Notes under the pieces: generated by a model | Seen by the model: the letters and a program-made list of their open reading frames with translations, nothing else | Database searches by the model: none | What the model was told of the DNA's origin: nothing | Virus record (IMG/VR): IMGVR_UViG_3300025087_000193 | Span: 1-38,953 of that record | Length of the DNA stretch: 38,953 nucleotides | DNA from: a virus | Strand: one strand, 5' to 3' | Position numbers and translations under genes: made by a program | Part shown: positions 24,301-32,676 of the stretch, one piece after another | Numbering within the stretch: position 1 is the stretch's first letter | How the letters are laid out: every line of letters begins with the position of its first letter

Positions 24301-27081
24301 AAGGTCATGGAAGACGGCACCGGCAAGAGCATGGACACACTGTTCAAGGTCGGCCTGTCGCCCTATCACACCGTTCGTGGGCTGGTTCGTTCCTGGTCGA
24401 TTGTGGCCGGAGAGTTTGTCGCCGACGGCCCGTCGTCCATGAAAGTCCGGGGCAAGAAGTTCGCGCCCAAGGGACTAGAGCAGATCGTCAAGCCGATCCA
24501 GATCAAGCGGCATTACGAAGAATGGGGCCAATACCTGCGCGACCTGCGCCTGCTCAGTCGCGCTAAGACCACCCCGGACAAACTCACGCCAGAGGCGCAG
24601 CAGGATGTCGTGGGCGCACAGCGGCGCGTTCAGTTCCAGGAGGCGCAGCCTTGGGGTGCGGCCTTCAAGCAGACGGTCGAAGAGATCCGCCAGTACAATG
24701 ACGGACTGCTCCAGTTCCTCAAGGAAATGGGCATGGTCGATGATGCCGAGATCGCCCGCATCAAAGGCAGCGACGAGTTCTACGTTCCCCTGCAACTGGT
24801 GGAAAAGAACCGCGGGCGCGGGCCGGGGGCCAAAGCCGGACAGGCCATCAGCAAGCAGATAAAGCGGATGCACGAACTCGGCACCGATCCCACCGTACAC
24901 CCCTACGAGGCGATGATCGGCAACACCCACCGCATGGTCAACTCGGCGTTCAACAACTACGCCCGCCAGCAGGTCGCCGAACTGTCGCGCATGGCCCCTG
25001 ACGGGCCGTGGCGCATCCTCGACCCGAAGGAAATGGGCCGCATGGTCCAGGCCCCGGTATCCAGGATGCTCCAGGCTGCGGGCCTGGCCGAGGCCACGGT
25101 CGGGGACACCGACCAGACCGTCCGCGAGTACATCGCCGAACTCGCACAGGAGGCCGGGTACAACCAGAAGGAATCCGACAAGCTCGGCCGGCTGGCCACG
25201 CCCGGCTTCTTGCAGATGCCTGAGGCCATGGGCCGCCTGTGGCTGATGGATATCGAACTCGGTGAAAACCACCTGGCCTTTTTCGACACGGACGGCAAGT
25301 ACAAGATCCTGGAAGTTGACAAGCACATCTTCGACTTGCTGACCACCATGACTGGCCATCAGGCGAACAAACTGGCGGAAACGGCGTTCTTCCGCATGGC
25401 GCAGAAGATGACAGCGACCCTGCGTACCGGCGTCGTGGGCAGCCCCGACTTCTCGCTGGCCCGCAATCCGTTCCGCGATCTGATCAACGCCTTCATCGTC
25501 TCGGGCAGCAACGTCAACGTGCTGCGCCCCATGGAAACCGCCCGTTACTTCGGCCGCGCCATGACCTCCGTGTTCGACATCCTCGGCAAGAAGCAGGCGT
25601 ATCTCGACTACCTGAAATCCGGTGCGCCGATGGGCGAGTCCCTGTCCCTGGACATCGTGGACATGCGCGATAGGGCCGCAGATTCCATCCGCAAGGGAAC
25701 GTACACCAAGGGTGGGTACGTTTTCGCTCTGGCCACCCACCCGCAGTGGGCGCTCTGGGATGCGTTCTCGGCCCTGTGGTATCTCGCCCATGTGACCGAG
25801 AGTTCGACCAGGCTGGCCGTCTACAAGGGCACCATGGACAAGCTCGACCGCACCGAGCCAGGCATGGACTGGTTCCAGAAGCAGATGATCGCCGGAATGG
25901 CGGCCAGGGAGACCTCGACCGACTTCCAGCGTGCCGGGCATCACGGCCGAGCGCTGAACATGCTGGTCCCGTTCTTCAACGCAGGCGCTCAGGGCCAGGA
26001 CAAGATGATCCGCTCGCTCACCAGGGGGACCGCCGAGGACCGGATCAACACCATCGCCAAGGCCGTTCTGCTGGTCACTCTGCCGAGCCTCGCCCTGTGG
26101 CGCGAAAACAAGGACAAGGACTGGTACAAGAGCCTGGAGCCCTGGCAGAAGAACATGTTCTGGTGGAAGGAACTGGCCCCCGGATGGATCGTGCGCCTGC
26201 CCAAGCCCTTCGAGTTCGGCATGGCCTTCGGCTCGCTGCCAGAGCGGATCGCCGAACAGATTCAGGGCCGCGACGATCAGGCGCTTGAGGAATGGTTCGA
26301 TCAGATGTTGGCCGTCAACTCCCTGAGCCCGTCGGCAGTGTTCAACACCATGTTGCCGCCGATCAGCGCCTACAGGAACATCAACGCCAACTATGACCCA
26401 TGGCGGCGGGCACCGATCATTCGCGGCCGGCTTGCGGACACGCTGCCTCCGTTCCAGACCACCGAAAGCACATCGCAGTTCTTGACCTGGCTGTCCCCGG
26501 CGATCTACGACCTGACGGGCGTGAGCAACCGCCTGCTGGCCCCGGCCAACATGGAGTATTTCATCAAGTCCACCACCGGCACTATGGGCAAGTACGGGCT
26601 GAACGCGCTGGATCTGATGATCAAGGACGACCCGAAGGCCCCCAGGGACATCCCCTGGGCCTTCCGCGCCCCCGTGCTGCGGGCCGTCCTGCACCGCGAG
26701 GTCCAGCCGTGGGACAACAACAGCAGTCGCTTCTACGACGCGTTGGACAAGGCGCAAAGCGTCTACCTGACGATCTCGGACAACCTGCGGCCCGAAAAGG
26801 CCGACAGGCAGACCGCCGCCAGGACGATGAAACATGACGGTAAGTATTTCTTTATGAAACAACCGCTTGAGGCGTGGTCTTCGGCCGCACGTTCGATCAG
26901 TACGTTGATCAACGTTACCAAGACCTCGCCGGGAATGAGCCCCGACAAGAAGCGCCAGCAACTCGACATGCTCTACAGGCAGCGAGCCGAACTATTCGAG
27001 AAAGCCGAACGGTTCATCAGGGAGAACGACGAGGAATTCGAGAAACTGGCCGAACGCGCCGCAAAGAAACTCGGAGGATGA
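21325..27081 (+). CDS. giant polyvalent ejection protein with zincin-like domain
   Basis: At 1918 residues it is the largest product here. Residues 110-250 include several glycine/alanine-rich hydrophobic segments, which could insert in membranes. Residues 600-690 are a Gln/Pro/Ala linker. A metallopeptidase-like domain follows, with HELAH at 769-773 and EERFANGFERYL from 803, a layout seen in polyvalent proteins of phages and plasmids. Near residue 1380, FSLARNPFRDLINAF resembles the LPD38-type large polyvalent domain. Such proteins are packed in the virion and enter the cell with the DNA. Protease activity is inferred. Confidence 0.7.
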   Translation: MPQLITAEDLRKQVLQDTGIDIFATAGGTRKELLPPGQHAKIVSEPEDMDAMIRAARYRPIDQKKVQRWLADQEDTLTETEGPYAQVDDKSFFQGLLGAVDEIEDWESYGKSLAYGFLTTGTSAGLAVGGLAAKAGLGEGMAKTFYRAGAYLDDKLGTDDPNVLNHLASGAGSLMSMLIPAVGAAGMVSRAAWAAKITAGLKTGGAVGRVGKFLGGLKGVTGGAVMGAGEGIVESGQVIQEAMRRGESVESAFDKGTKVVLPNVGLLMATDALMFSPMNRALRMVTNGVLEGFEETEQKNFSEWAQGDRGFDLTPRLGVDFAVGAVLGAGVGAMTHRIAMPQIPETENKPMGRPEGLGMDPRAEQAEAVRQGATARGLKDEELVVRAQQLETLFQASTRGQAQTKDEDLLAYQATRNEMARRELTTQLKGKYTYDQMRGFVKKGLNYGLHNLNSEQTGFLFGAIDVLASDGQFDPNIVAPLSAQTAVHGGLNLNARSVQNSGIVLKGATSTYRVPGGKLWAAAAVDGNLNYEVKIFSDGKQAKAWVEQAQQQIGQDQGFAKQGVGTLGQQADLAMAERQAAQAERDAAFAALEQQRQDKVARDYDAAMAQQAGVVPGAAPAPAQAGQPAEAPAVGIEPLAAPQPHPQRIGDATAPAEPAPVLGQPEAPVVETLPPQWTTPQTFDDFKRQMMDAAPSTILNIPGIEAVVRGIAGYKGMTVDDYVKSRFAGVVQDKNNRLAQNQAAMVEFQQDGRALITALQHANVADMAHELAHIFRRDLNPLDMAAAVKWAAPKSGKWAARAEERFANGFERYLRDGQAPTPALARVFEKFKAWLRQIYSAASDTGMLKELKPAIRQVFDRIMAGDPTLGRASFPSIARAIPAEVNPDLKNAGVRSAVAATEEASPATEASPATVQAEPDVDPQTMNGEQLRLFKTRRIQQLKQQGGVAAEIGAKLEAQHEAEVRVARGEPVPFSGWDRFYWSMLDNAHLAKKVMEDGTGKSMDTLFKVGLSPYHTVRGLVRSWSIVAGEFVADGPSSMKVRGKKFAPKGLEQIVKPIQIKRHYEEWGQYLRDLRLLSRAKTTPDKLTPEAQQDVVGAQRRVQFQEAQPWGAAFKQTVEEIRQYNDGLLQFLKEMGMVDDAEIARIKGSDEFYVPLQLVEKNRGRGPGAKAGQAISKQIKRMHELGTDPTVHPYEAMIGNTHRMVNSAFNNYARQQVAELSRMAPDGPWRILDPKEMGRMVQAPVSRMLQAAGLAEATVGDTDQTVREYIAELAQEAGYNQKESDKLGRLATPGFLQMPEAMGRLWLMDIELGENHLAFFDTDGKYKILEVDKHIFDLLTTMTGHQANKLAETAFFRMAQKMTATLRTGVVGSPDFSLARNPFRDLINAFIVSGSNVNVLRPMETARYFGRAMTSVFDILGKKQAYLDYLKSGAPMGESLSLDIVDMRDRAADSIRKGTYTKGGYVFALATHPQWALWDAFSALWYLAHVTESSTRLAVYKGTMDKLDRTEPGMDWFQKQMIAGMAARETSTDFQRAGHHGRALNMLVPFFNAGAQGQDKMIRSLTRGTAEDRINTIAKAVLLVTLPSLALWRENKDKDWYKSLEPWQKNMFWWKELAPGWIVRLPKPFEFGMAFGSLPERIAEQIQGRDDQALEEWFDQMLAVNSLSPSAVFNTMLPPISAYRNINANYDPWRRAPIIRGRLADTLPPFQTTESTSQFLTWLSPAIYDLTGVSNRLLAPANMEYFIKSTTGTMGKYGLNALDLMIKDDPKAPRDIPWAFRAPVLRAVLHREVQPWDNNSSRFYDALDKAQSVYLTISDNLRPEKADRQTAARTMKHDGKYFFMKQPLEAWSSAARSISTLINVTKTSPGMSPDKKRQQLDMLYRQRAELFEKAERFIRENDEEFEKLAERAAKKLGG

Positions 27082-27082
27082 A

Positions 27083-27985
27083 ATGAGCTTCACAACTACC
27101 GCATACTCGCATGTCACGGTGGCCAGGACCAACGACGCCGACATCGCGAACGGGCTTCCGGCCTCGGCCACGGACGTTGCTGCGGAACTGGATAACCTTG
27201 TCACCAAGGTCAACACGGTCGGAACGGCCGTTGACACCCTGTCCGACACGGTGCTGGCCGATCTGACCACCATCGACAAAGGGTTGGGCACCAACGATCA
27301 CACCGACCAGGCCGACCAGAACGTGACGCTCAACGCCACCACGGATGTCGGCAAGACCCATGTGATCCGCCACAACACCACCGCTCCGGCGACCGTGACC
27401 GTCCCGGCGATCTCGGGCATGACCGAAGGTTGGGCGTACCGGCTGTTCTGCCTGAACGAGATCGGCTGCATCGTGCGGATTCCCAACGCCGACAACGGAC
27501 TGGCGACATTGCAGGCCAGCGACTTCAACGATGGGGTCGTCACCTACGACTACGTTCCTCTGAATCACGGAGATTCCATGGAGATCTTCACCGGCCTGGG
27601 CACGGCCGGGACCGCGAAGTACCTCTACCAGGTGTTCCGGTGCGACCGCTTCATCTTCTGTCGGCAGGAGATCACGCACGCCGAGACGGCCAATTTCTTG
27701 AACAAGGCCAACATCCGCGTGGTGCTGATCGACATGAACGGGTCGTCCGGGAACGCCGCCGTCACCCTGCCGGATCTGACCGCCTCGGCGTCGCAGGTCT
27801 ACCACGGGGAGACGTTCATCATTTCCAACAGCGGGCACGCGACGAACACCGTCGTAATGACCTGCTCGGGCGCGGGGGTCATCACCGGCAAGGGAAACCA
27901 GTACGACGCCGACTATGCAATTGCAGCCGCGACCGTCGTGTCGATGATCGCCGACTGTGTGAACGACAAGTGGTACATGATCTAA
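27083..27985 (+). CDS. tail appendage or fibre protein candidate, 300 aa
   Basis: ATG 27083 follows CGGAGGATGAA at the end of the giant gene. The N-terminal 70 residues are a trimeric-coil-like helix (DVAAELDNLVTKVNTVGTAVDTLSD) and the rest is beta-rich with repeated Thr/Val strands, like the N-terminal adaptor and beta domain of tail fibres. Its position after the ejection genes fits a receptor-binding appendage. No specific family was recognised. Confidence 0.55.
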   Translation: MSFTTTAYSHVTVARTNDADIANGLPASATDVAAELDNLVTKVNTVGTAVDTLSDTVLADLTTIDKGLGTNDHTDQADQNVTLNATTDVGKTHVIRHNTTAPATVTVPAISGMTEGWAYRLFCLNEIGCIVRIPNADNGLATLQASDFNDGVVTYDYVPLNHGDSMEIFTGLGTAGTAKYLYQVFRCDRFIFCRQEITHAETANFLNKANIRVVLIDMNGSSGNAAVTLPDLTASASQVYHGETFIISNSGHATNTVVMTCSGAGVITGKGNQYDADYAIAAATVVSMIADCVNDKWYMI

Positions 27986-27995
27986 GGAGGAAACA

Positions 27996-28394
27996 ATGAA
28001 AAGACTAGTCTTGCTCGCGCTCATGCTCGCCGCCGGTTTCGCGCTCGCAGAAGATCCCGGGTGGAAGCAGTACGACATCGCCGTGTCCGCAGGGGGATCG
28101 GTCTACACGACCGTTGATCACGGCAACCATTTCAGGATCAGGACCGACGACAGTGGGATCACGGCCCGGGTGTTCTACGCGGTCCGGGGCAGTAGCGGGT
28201 CGATCCTCAGCTACCAGCCGGTTCCCGCGCTGCCGGGATCGGGCTCGTACCCGGCTGCGGCCGACACGGTATTCACGATCTTCCCGACCTCGACGGATTC
28301 GTGGAACACCTTCAACAGCACCGAGATTGACAGTCTGCATCTGCACAACTCCAGCGGGGCGTCGATCACGGTCTACGTCCAGACGAGGTTGTAA
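27996..28394 (+). CDS. exported protein of unknown function, 132 aa
   Basis: Residues 1-18 are a clear signal peptide (MKR, Leu/Ala core, ALA before EDP). The remaining part is a small beta-sandwich-like chain rich in Ser, Thr, Tyr and Val, with no Cys and no enzyme motif. AAGGAGG precedes ATG 27996 and the stop is two bases from the start of the following exported gene, so the two are likely made together. It may be a partner or envelope-binding subunit of the larger protein. Confidence 0.6.
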   Translation: MKRLVLLALMLAAGFALAEDPGWKQYDIAVSAGGSVYTTVDHGNHFRIRTDDSGITARVFYAVRGSSGSILSYQPVPALPGSGSYPAAADTVFTIFPTSTDSWNTFNSTEIDSLHLHNSSGASITVYVQTRL

Positions 28395-28396
28395 TC

Positions 28397-31300
28397 ATGC
28401 GCCGTAAAATTGCCGGGTTCGCGGTCCTGCTGTTCGGCGGGGGCATCGCCGCGCTTTCGATGTTCGGCGGTGGCGGCGACGGGCCGGGGGCCGGGTTTCA
28501 GGACTTTCCCGGCGCGGGCGCGGGGTTTGAAGTGGAGGCCATCGCCCCCATCGACACCTTCCGCCTGCTGGTGCGCGACGCGGGCAATCCTCCGGTTGCG
28601 GCAGTGGATTCGGGGTGGGTTCTGGCCGACGTCGCCTATGACTTTATTGTAAGCGACACTGACGGATCAGGGCTGCGGTACGCAGGGATCATCAATACAA
28701 GCCCAGACACCGTGAGTACGACGATCTTTCCTTATGGCGCGAGCGCCGGACGCATGTTCGGCCAGGACGACAACGTGACGAAATTCGGACAGAATGTATA
28801 TATTTGGTTCGACATTTCCGACCTGCCGAGAAACTGCAAGATCGAGGACGCCTACGTCACGCTCTGCACCGGCCCACCCGCGTGGTTTGACTGCACTTTC
28901 ACTACCGGCTACGTCGAGGCCCGGGCCGACACCCACACCGCTAATTTTCAGATGTTGCAGACTGCGGGGATCGACGGCGATCCGTCGTGGATGTCCATCT
29001 CGTGGAATAACGTGGACAACACTCCCGGCGCGGAGATTGCCTGGGAAGTGTCGATGGGCAATCAAGACGACTGGCACGATTTCGGTCCGGCTGGCGCGCC
29101 CTACGCGCCTGCGGCGATCATCCCCGAGAACAGCGCCTATCGGCTCGACGTTTCCGATCCCATCCAGCAGATCATCGACACCGGGAATCAGGGGCGCGGG
29201 GTGATCGTCGTCCCCCACTTGGTCGGCGGAACGGTAACGAGCTTCCCGATTTCCTTCGGCGACCACGCCACATATCAGGCGCTTGGCAACCCGTGCTTAA
29301 CCGTCACGGCTACCACCAGGCGCGGGGTGCGTCCGTGGGGCGGGGTCAAGGTTCCCGTGTCGCTGGTGTTCGACGACGCCAGGGACGGCGAGGACGTATT
29401 GTTTGCCGCCATGAAGGCCGCCGGGTTGACCTTCAATGCCGCCCCCTACGGCGATGCGTGGACTACCGGCGATGACAGCCTGTGGTCCGCGAACGAGCCA
29501 GCCGACTATCAGTTTATCGCCCATAGCCTTACGCACGCGAGGCTCGGCGACATGGCGCGAGGCCAGACACTTGCCGACGAGCTGGTGCGCGAATGGTATC
29601 CGACCGCGATTGACGGCTACGTCGCGGCCGACACCACCGCGATCACCGATTACGCCTGGCCTGCCGGGACGGGCACCAAGGTCTATGGATTTCCGGCTAT
29701 CGCTGCGATGATGGACCACGGCTACAGGTCCAGCCGGGGGATCATCTGGGCGACCACCACGCCCATCGGAGAAATCACATTTGCGTCCTGGGACGAGTTT
29801 GTAAACATCTTCGCCGTGCAATCCTACGGGGCCACCGCGATCTGGACCAGCCCGACCGACCAGGCGGCGTTCACCGACAATTTCTGGGATTACGTTGATC
29901 TGTGCTACACGAACTATGGCAAGTCCGCTGCGCTGATCTACACGCACGGACAGTCCAACAACATCACCGAGACCGGCATCGGCTGGCTTATCGACCTGCT
30001 CGCCGCCAACCCGAGCGTGATCAGATACATGAACCATGAGGGGGTGATCGACTTCTTGGTCGCCCACAAGACCGCCGTGCCGCCGTCGATGGTCACGGCC
30101 GCCAATGGGGCGAGTGCGACAACCGTCACGGCCGCCGCGAAGTTCGACTCCCTACTGTCCGCCGATGGTTCGGACGCGCTGTGGGTTGACGACGTTTGGC
30201 TGGCCCCGGTCGATTGGGAATGGCCGTCCGGCACACTTGGCGGCCTGACCGTGGAGAAAGACACCCACATCGGCGTTGCCTTTCCCGGCGACACCACGAC
30301 CGTCGATTATACCTATCTCGGCGAGATCGGCGCTGGGACCGCCAGGATCAACGTCAAGTGGAGCGACTACCCGAGCAACCTGGCGGCGACGGTGCAAAAA
30401 TTGCACGCCCTCGAAAACCGGGGAATCACTCCGGTCATCACGCTGGTCTGCGACAAAACCGACTCGACGATGGCCGGCAGCGGGACCTCCAGGGACGGTG
30501 CACCGTCTGACGGCACCGCGTTCGACACCGAGGCGTGGGAGGCGTTCGTCCAGTGGCTTGCCGAGAAACTGGACGCCGACACGGTGAACGACCAGGCCGA
30601 CATCAATGTGGCGATCAATCAGTTTCATTTCCCGAACGAATGGACGACCCGCAACAACGCCTCCGGCGGATGGCGCGGGACATATTCAAACCTGAGCGCG
30701 ACCGTAGACAGTACCAAGGTCGCGCTTGCCCGGGCCAACGCCAGCGCGGTGCTGTACCTGGGCGGGCCGTCCTCGATCTACTCCGACATCATGCTGCTAT
30801 CCGAGGGCGCGGAAACGCTTGCCGAGGGGTACACCGCCTGCAACGAGAACGGCTGCGCCACGGCCGATACCCTGACCGCCTACGAGGCGCACGTCGATAG
30901 CATCGTGACCGTGTTCGGCTCGACCACGGCCGACAACATCAGCCTGCACCAGTACGGGCCTATCCGCAACGTCCGCCAGCGCGAGGCGTTCTTCGATTCC
31001 CTGTGGGTCGCCAACATCCCCGTGACTGAGGCCGGCGGTCCGAACCTCAACTACGACGCCGCACCGACCGACCTGGAGAAATTCGACTTCGCCATGGACG
31101 TGAACCTGTACTCCTGGTCGCAGGGAGCACCGTTCGTCTGCTGGCTGAAACTGTTCGACGACGGAACCGAAAACGCGGGCGAAGAAGACACCCCGCTGTT
31201 GGTTGGGGACGGCCAGACGGTCACGACCTATAGGCCCCAATGGTACGCCTATAAACTGCTGGCCCTGGTAATGCAGGACTTCTCCAGCGTGGCCCGCGTC

Positions 31301-31534
31301 GAGGACGGGGTCTACAAAATAACCCACACCGGCGCAGAAGAAACCTACATCATCCTGCCCGGCCACGGGGATGGTATATATACTATCCCCGCAAGCGTGG
31401 CCTTCAAGCAGGCCCTTTGGATTACCGACTTCACCAGCGGCGCGTACACGCTCGTTCAGGTGCCCGTATCCGGGTCCGTAATCGGGCACACCGCCGCGTG
31501 CATGATCGCAAGCGAGAAAATCCTGATTCCATAG
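28397..31534 (+). CDS. exported NodB-like deacetylase plus GH-A-like glycosidase fusion
   Basis: The 1045-residue protein starts with a signal or membrane segment (residues 4-22). Residues 80-305 resemble a DNRLRE-type beta-sandwich (YIWFDISDLPRNCKIEDAYVTL). A NodB-like deacetylase domain follows: SLVFDDA with D326/D327 and HSLTH at 376-380, the motif pair that binds metal and removes acetyl groups from sugars. From about 590 a TIM-barrel-like region shows FPNEW (N747-E748) and VTEAGG (E878), then CWLKLFDD, which fits acid/base, nucleophile and last-strand Trp of clan GH-A. It probably works on host surface polysaccharide. Confidence 0.65.
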   Translation: MRRKIAGFAVLLFGGGIAALSMFGGGGDGPGAGFQDFPGAGAGFEVEAIAPIDTFRLLVRDAGNPPVAAVDSGWVLADVAYDFIVSDTDGSGLRYAGIINTSPDTVSTTIFPYGASAGRMFGQDDNVTKFGQNVYIWFDISDLPRNCKIEDAYVTLCTGPPAWFDCTFTTGYVEARADTHTANFQMLQTAGIDGDPSWMSISWNNVDNTPGAEIAWEVSMGNQDDWHDFGPAGAPYAPAAIIPENSAYRLDVSDPIQQIIDTGNQGRGVIVVPHLVGGTVTSFPISFGDHATYQALGNPCLTVTATTRRGVRPWGGVKVPVSLVFDDARDGEDVLFAAMKAAGLTFNAAPYGDAWTTGDDSLWSANEPADYQFIAHSLTHARLGDMARGQTLADELVREWYPTAIDGYVAADTTAITDYAWPAGTGTKVYGFPAIAAMMDHGYRSSRGIIWATTTPIGEITFASWDEFVNIFAVQSYGATAIWTSPTDQAAFTDNFWDYVDLCYTNYGKSAALIYTHGQSNNITETGIGWLIDLLAANPSVIRYMNHEGVIDFLVAHKTAVPPSMVTAANGASATTVTAAAKFDSLLSADGSDALWVDDVWLAPVDWEWPSGTLGGLTVEKDTHIGVAFPGDTTTVDYTYLGEIGAGTARINVKWSDYPSNLAATVQKLHALENRGITPVITLVCDKTDSTMAGSGTSRDGAPSDGTAFDTEAWEAFVQWLAEKLDADTVNDQADINVAINQFHFPNEWTTRNNASGGWRGTYSNLSATVDSTKVALARANASAVLYLGGPSSIYSDIMLLSEGAETLAEGYTACNENGCATADTLTAYEAHVDSIVTVFGSTTADNISLHQYGPIRNVRQREAFFDSLWVANIPVTEAGGPNLNYDAAPTDLEKFDFAMDVNLYSWSQGAPFVCWLKLFDDGTENAGEEDTPLLVGDGQTVTTYRPQWYAYKLLALVMQDFSSVARVEDGVYKITHTGAEETYIILPGHGDGIYTIPASVAFKQALWITDFTSGAYTLVQVPVSGSVIGHTAACMIASEKILIP

Positions 31535-31548
31535 GCGGTGAGACGGGA

Positions 31549-31749
31549 ATGGTCAGTCAGCAAGAAACAGACATGAGAGAGATTCTTACCCGGCTCGCCC
31601 GCATTGAACAGAAGTTGGAGGACCGCGACGCCCGCCTGGACAAAATCGAGGCGACACAGGGCAAGCAGAGCATGATCTCAGCGACCATCGGGGCCGTGGC
31701 TACCGCCCTGGTCCTACTGGCCAAGTGGCTGTTCTCGAAAGGAACGTAA
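31549..31749 (+). CDS. XhlA-like small holin or anti-holin, 66 aa
   Basis: The product has an N-terminal coiled coil (MREILTRLARIEQKLEDRDARLDKIEATQ) and one C-terminal membrane segment (ISATIGAVATALVLLAKWLF) ending in a basic tail, the layout of XhlA-type lysis proteins. It is directly before the endolysin gene, overlapping it by one base. It may act as a holin or as the partner of the two-segment protein encoded after the endolysin. Confidence 0.65.
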   Translation: MVSQQETDMREILTRLARIEQKLEDRDARLDKIEATQGKQSMISATIGAVATALVLLAKWLFSKGT

Positions 31750-32132
31750 TGGGTACCCCCTCACAATGGCGAAACTTCACTGTAGAGGAATTGACCTGCC
31801 GCTGCGGATGCGGGCAGATGAAAATGGACCCGGGATTCATGGCGCACTTGGAGACCTTGCGACTGGTGTTCGGCGAGCCCATGACCGTGACCTCTGGCTA
31901 CCGCTGCCCGGCCCACAACGCCTCAGTTTCGTCCACGGGCGACGGCGGGCCGCACACGACCGGCAAGGCGGTGGACATCCAGATCAGCGGCGTAGCGGCC
32001 GCCAGGCTCGCCAGGATGGCCATGAACATGAACTTTCGTGGCATCGGCCTGCGCCAGCACGGACCCGTCGGCCAGCGGATTGTCCACCTGGACGAAATTT
32101 TGAGGCCTGAACAGATCATTTGGACCTACTGA
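31749..32132 (+). CDS. endolysin, peptidase M15 family
   Basis: The 127-residue enzyme cuts peptide cross-links in peptidoglycan. It shows the M15 zinc ligands: H69 and D76 in PHTTGKAVD and H113 in RIVHLDE. The order TSGYRCPAHN before them is also typical. An N-terminal CRCGCG cluster (18-23) is common in this phage subfamily. It has no signal peptide, so it needs a holin for release. ATG 31749 shares one base with the previous stop. Confidence 0.88.
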   Translation: MGTPSQWRNFTVEELTCRCGCGQMKMDPGFMAHLETLRLVFGEPMTVTSGYRCPAHNASVSSTGDGGPHTTGKAVDIQISGVAAARLARMAMNMNFRGIGLRQHGPVGQRIVHLDEILRPEQIIWTY

Positions 32133-32143
32133 AAGGATCGGCC

Positions 32144-32416
32144 ATGCTCAAGAACATCATGCTGATGATCCTCGGCCAGGCCGAGGAGGGCACGCGCAAG
32201 ATGGCCTACGGGTTCTACGCCTTCAATGTGCTGGCCCTGGGCTGGTTTGCGGCGATGGCCGGGGTGTGGTTGGCACCAATCGACCGGCGGGCCGCATTTC
32301 AAGATTGCCACGACGGGGCCGGACAGGCTATGATGATCGTGTTCTCGGCCGTCATCCTGGGCAACGTGGCCGAGCATGGATTCAAGGCGGTCCGCCGCGA
32401 GCCGAAGGGCGGGTGA
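32144..32416 (+). CDS. two-segment membrane protein, holin candidate, 90 aa
   Basis: ATG 32144 follows GAAAGGATCGGCC. Two hydrophobic segments (about residues 24-46, FYAFNVLALGWFAAMAGVW, and 63-80, AMMIVFSAVILGNVAE) with a charged C-terminal tail fit a class II holin. It lies directly after the endolysin. With the one-segment protein before the endolysin, it may form a holin/anti-holin pair. Confidence 0.6.
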   Translation: MLKNIMLMILGQAEEGTRKMAYGFYAFNVLALGWFAAMAGVWLAPIDRRAAFQDCHDGAGQAMMIVFSAVILGNVAEHGFKAVRREPKGG

Positions 32417-32654
32417 TGGCCGAAACCATCAGGCAGAGATCATCGCCAGCAAGAAGTCTCCCAACAAGATCCGCCTGACCGAAGCGCAACAGAAGTGCCT
32501 GGTCCACGCCATCGACAATAGGATGCCGTGGGAAACTTTGGTTGAGTGGTGGACGGCCAAGGGCTGGCCGGGCAGGGGGAACACGCTGCGAAACTGCTAC
32601 TCGGAGATCACCGGACGCACCGAGATCCCGGCCAGGCGCAAGAAAGTATCGTGA
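32416..32654 (+). pseudogene. small lysis-region gene with an apparent one-base frameshift
   Basis: ATG 32416 shares one base with the previous stop, like most genes here, but this frame stops at 32478. From about 32433 the neighbouring frame gives a well-formed 70-residue product (EIIASKKSPNKIRLTEAQQ, WETLVEWWTAKGWP, RNCYSEITGRTEIPARRKK) that has no start codon of its own close by. One extra G near 32432 would join them. It may be a sequence error, a broken gene, or a real shift. The product looks like a small DNA-binding or regulatory protein. Confidence 0.5.
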
Positions 32655-32676
32655 CCTTATCGCCGGGGGATAAACC

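Noticed and set aside
22075-26961. Two long leftward frames opposite the giant polyvalent gene
   Set aside because: Both are mirror frames of a clear coding sequence with conserved motifs and have no independent start signals or recognisable domains.
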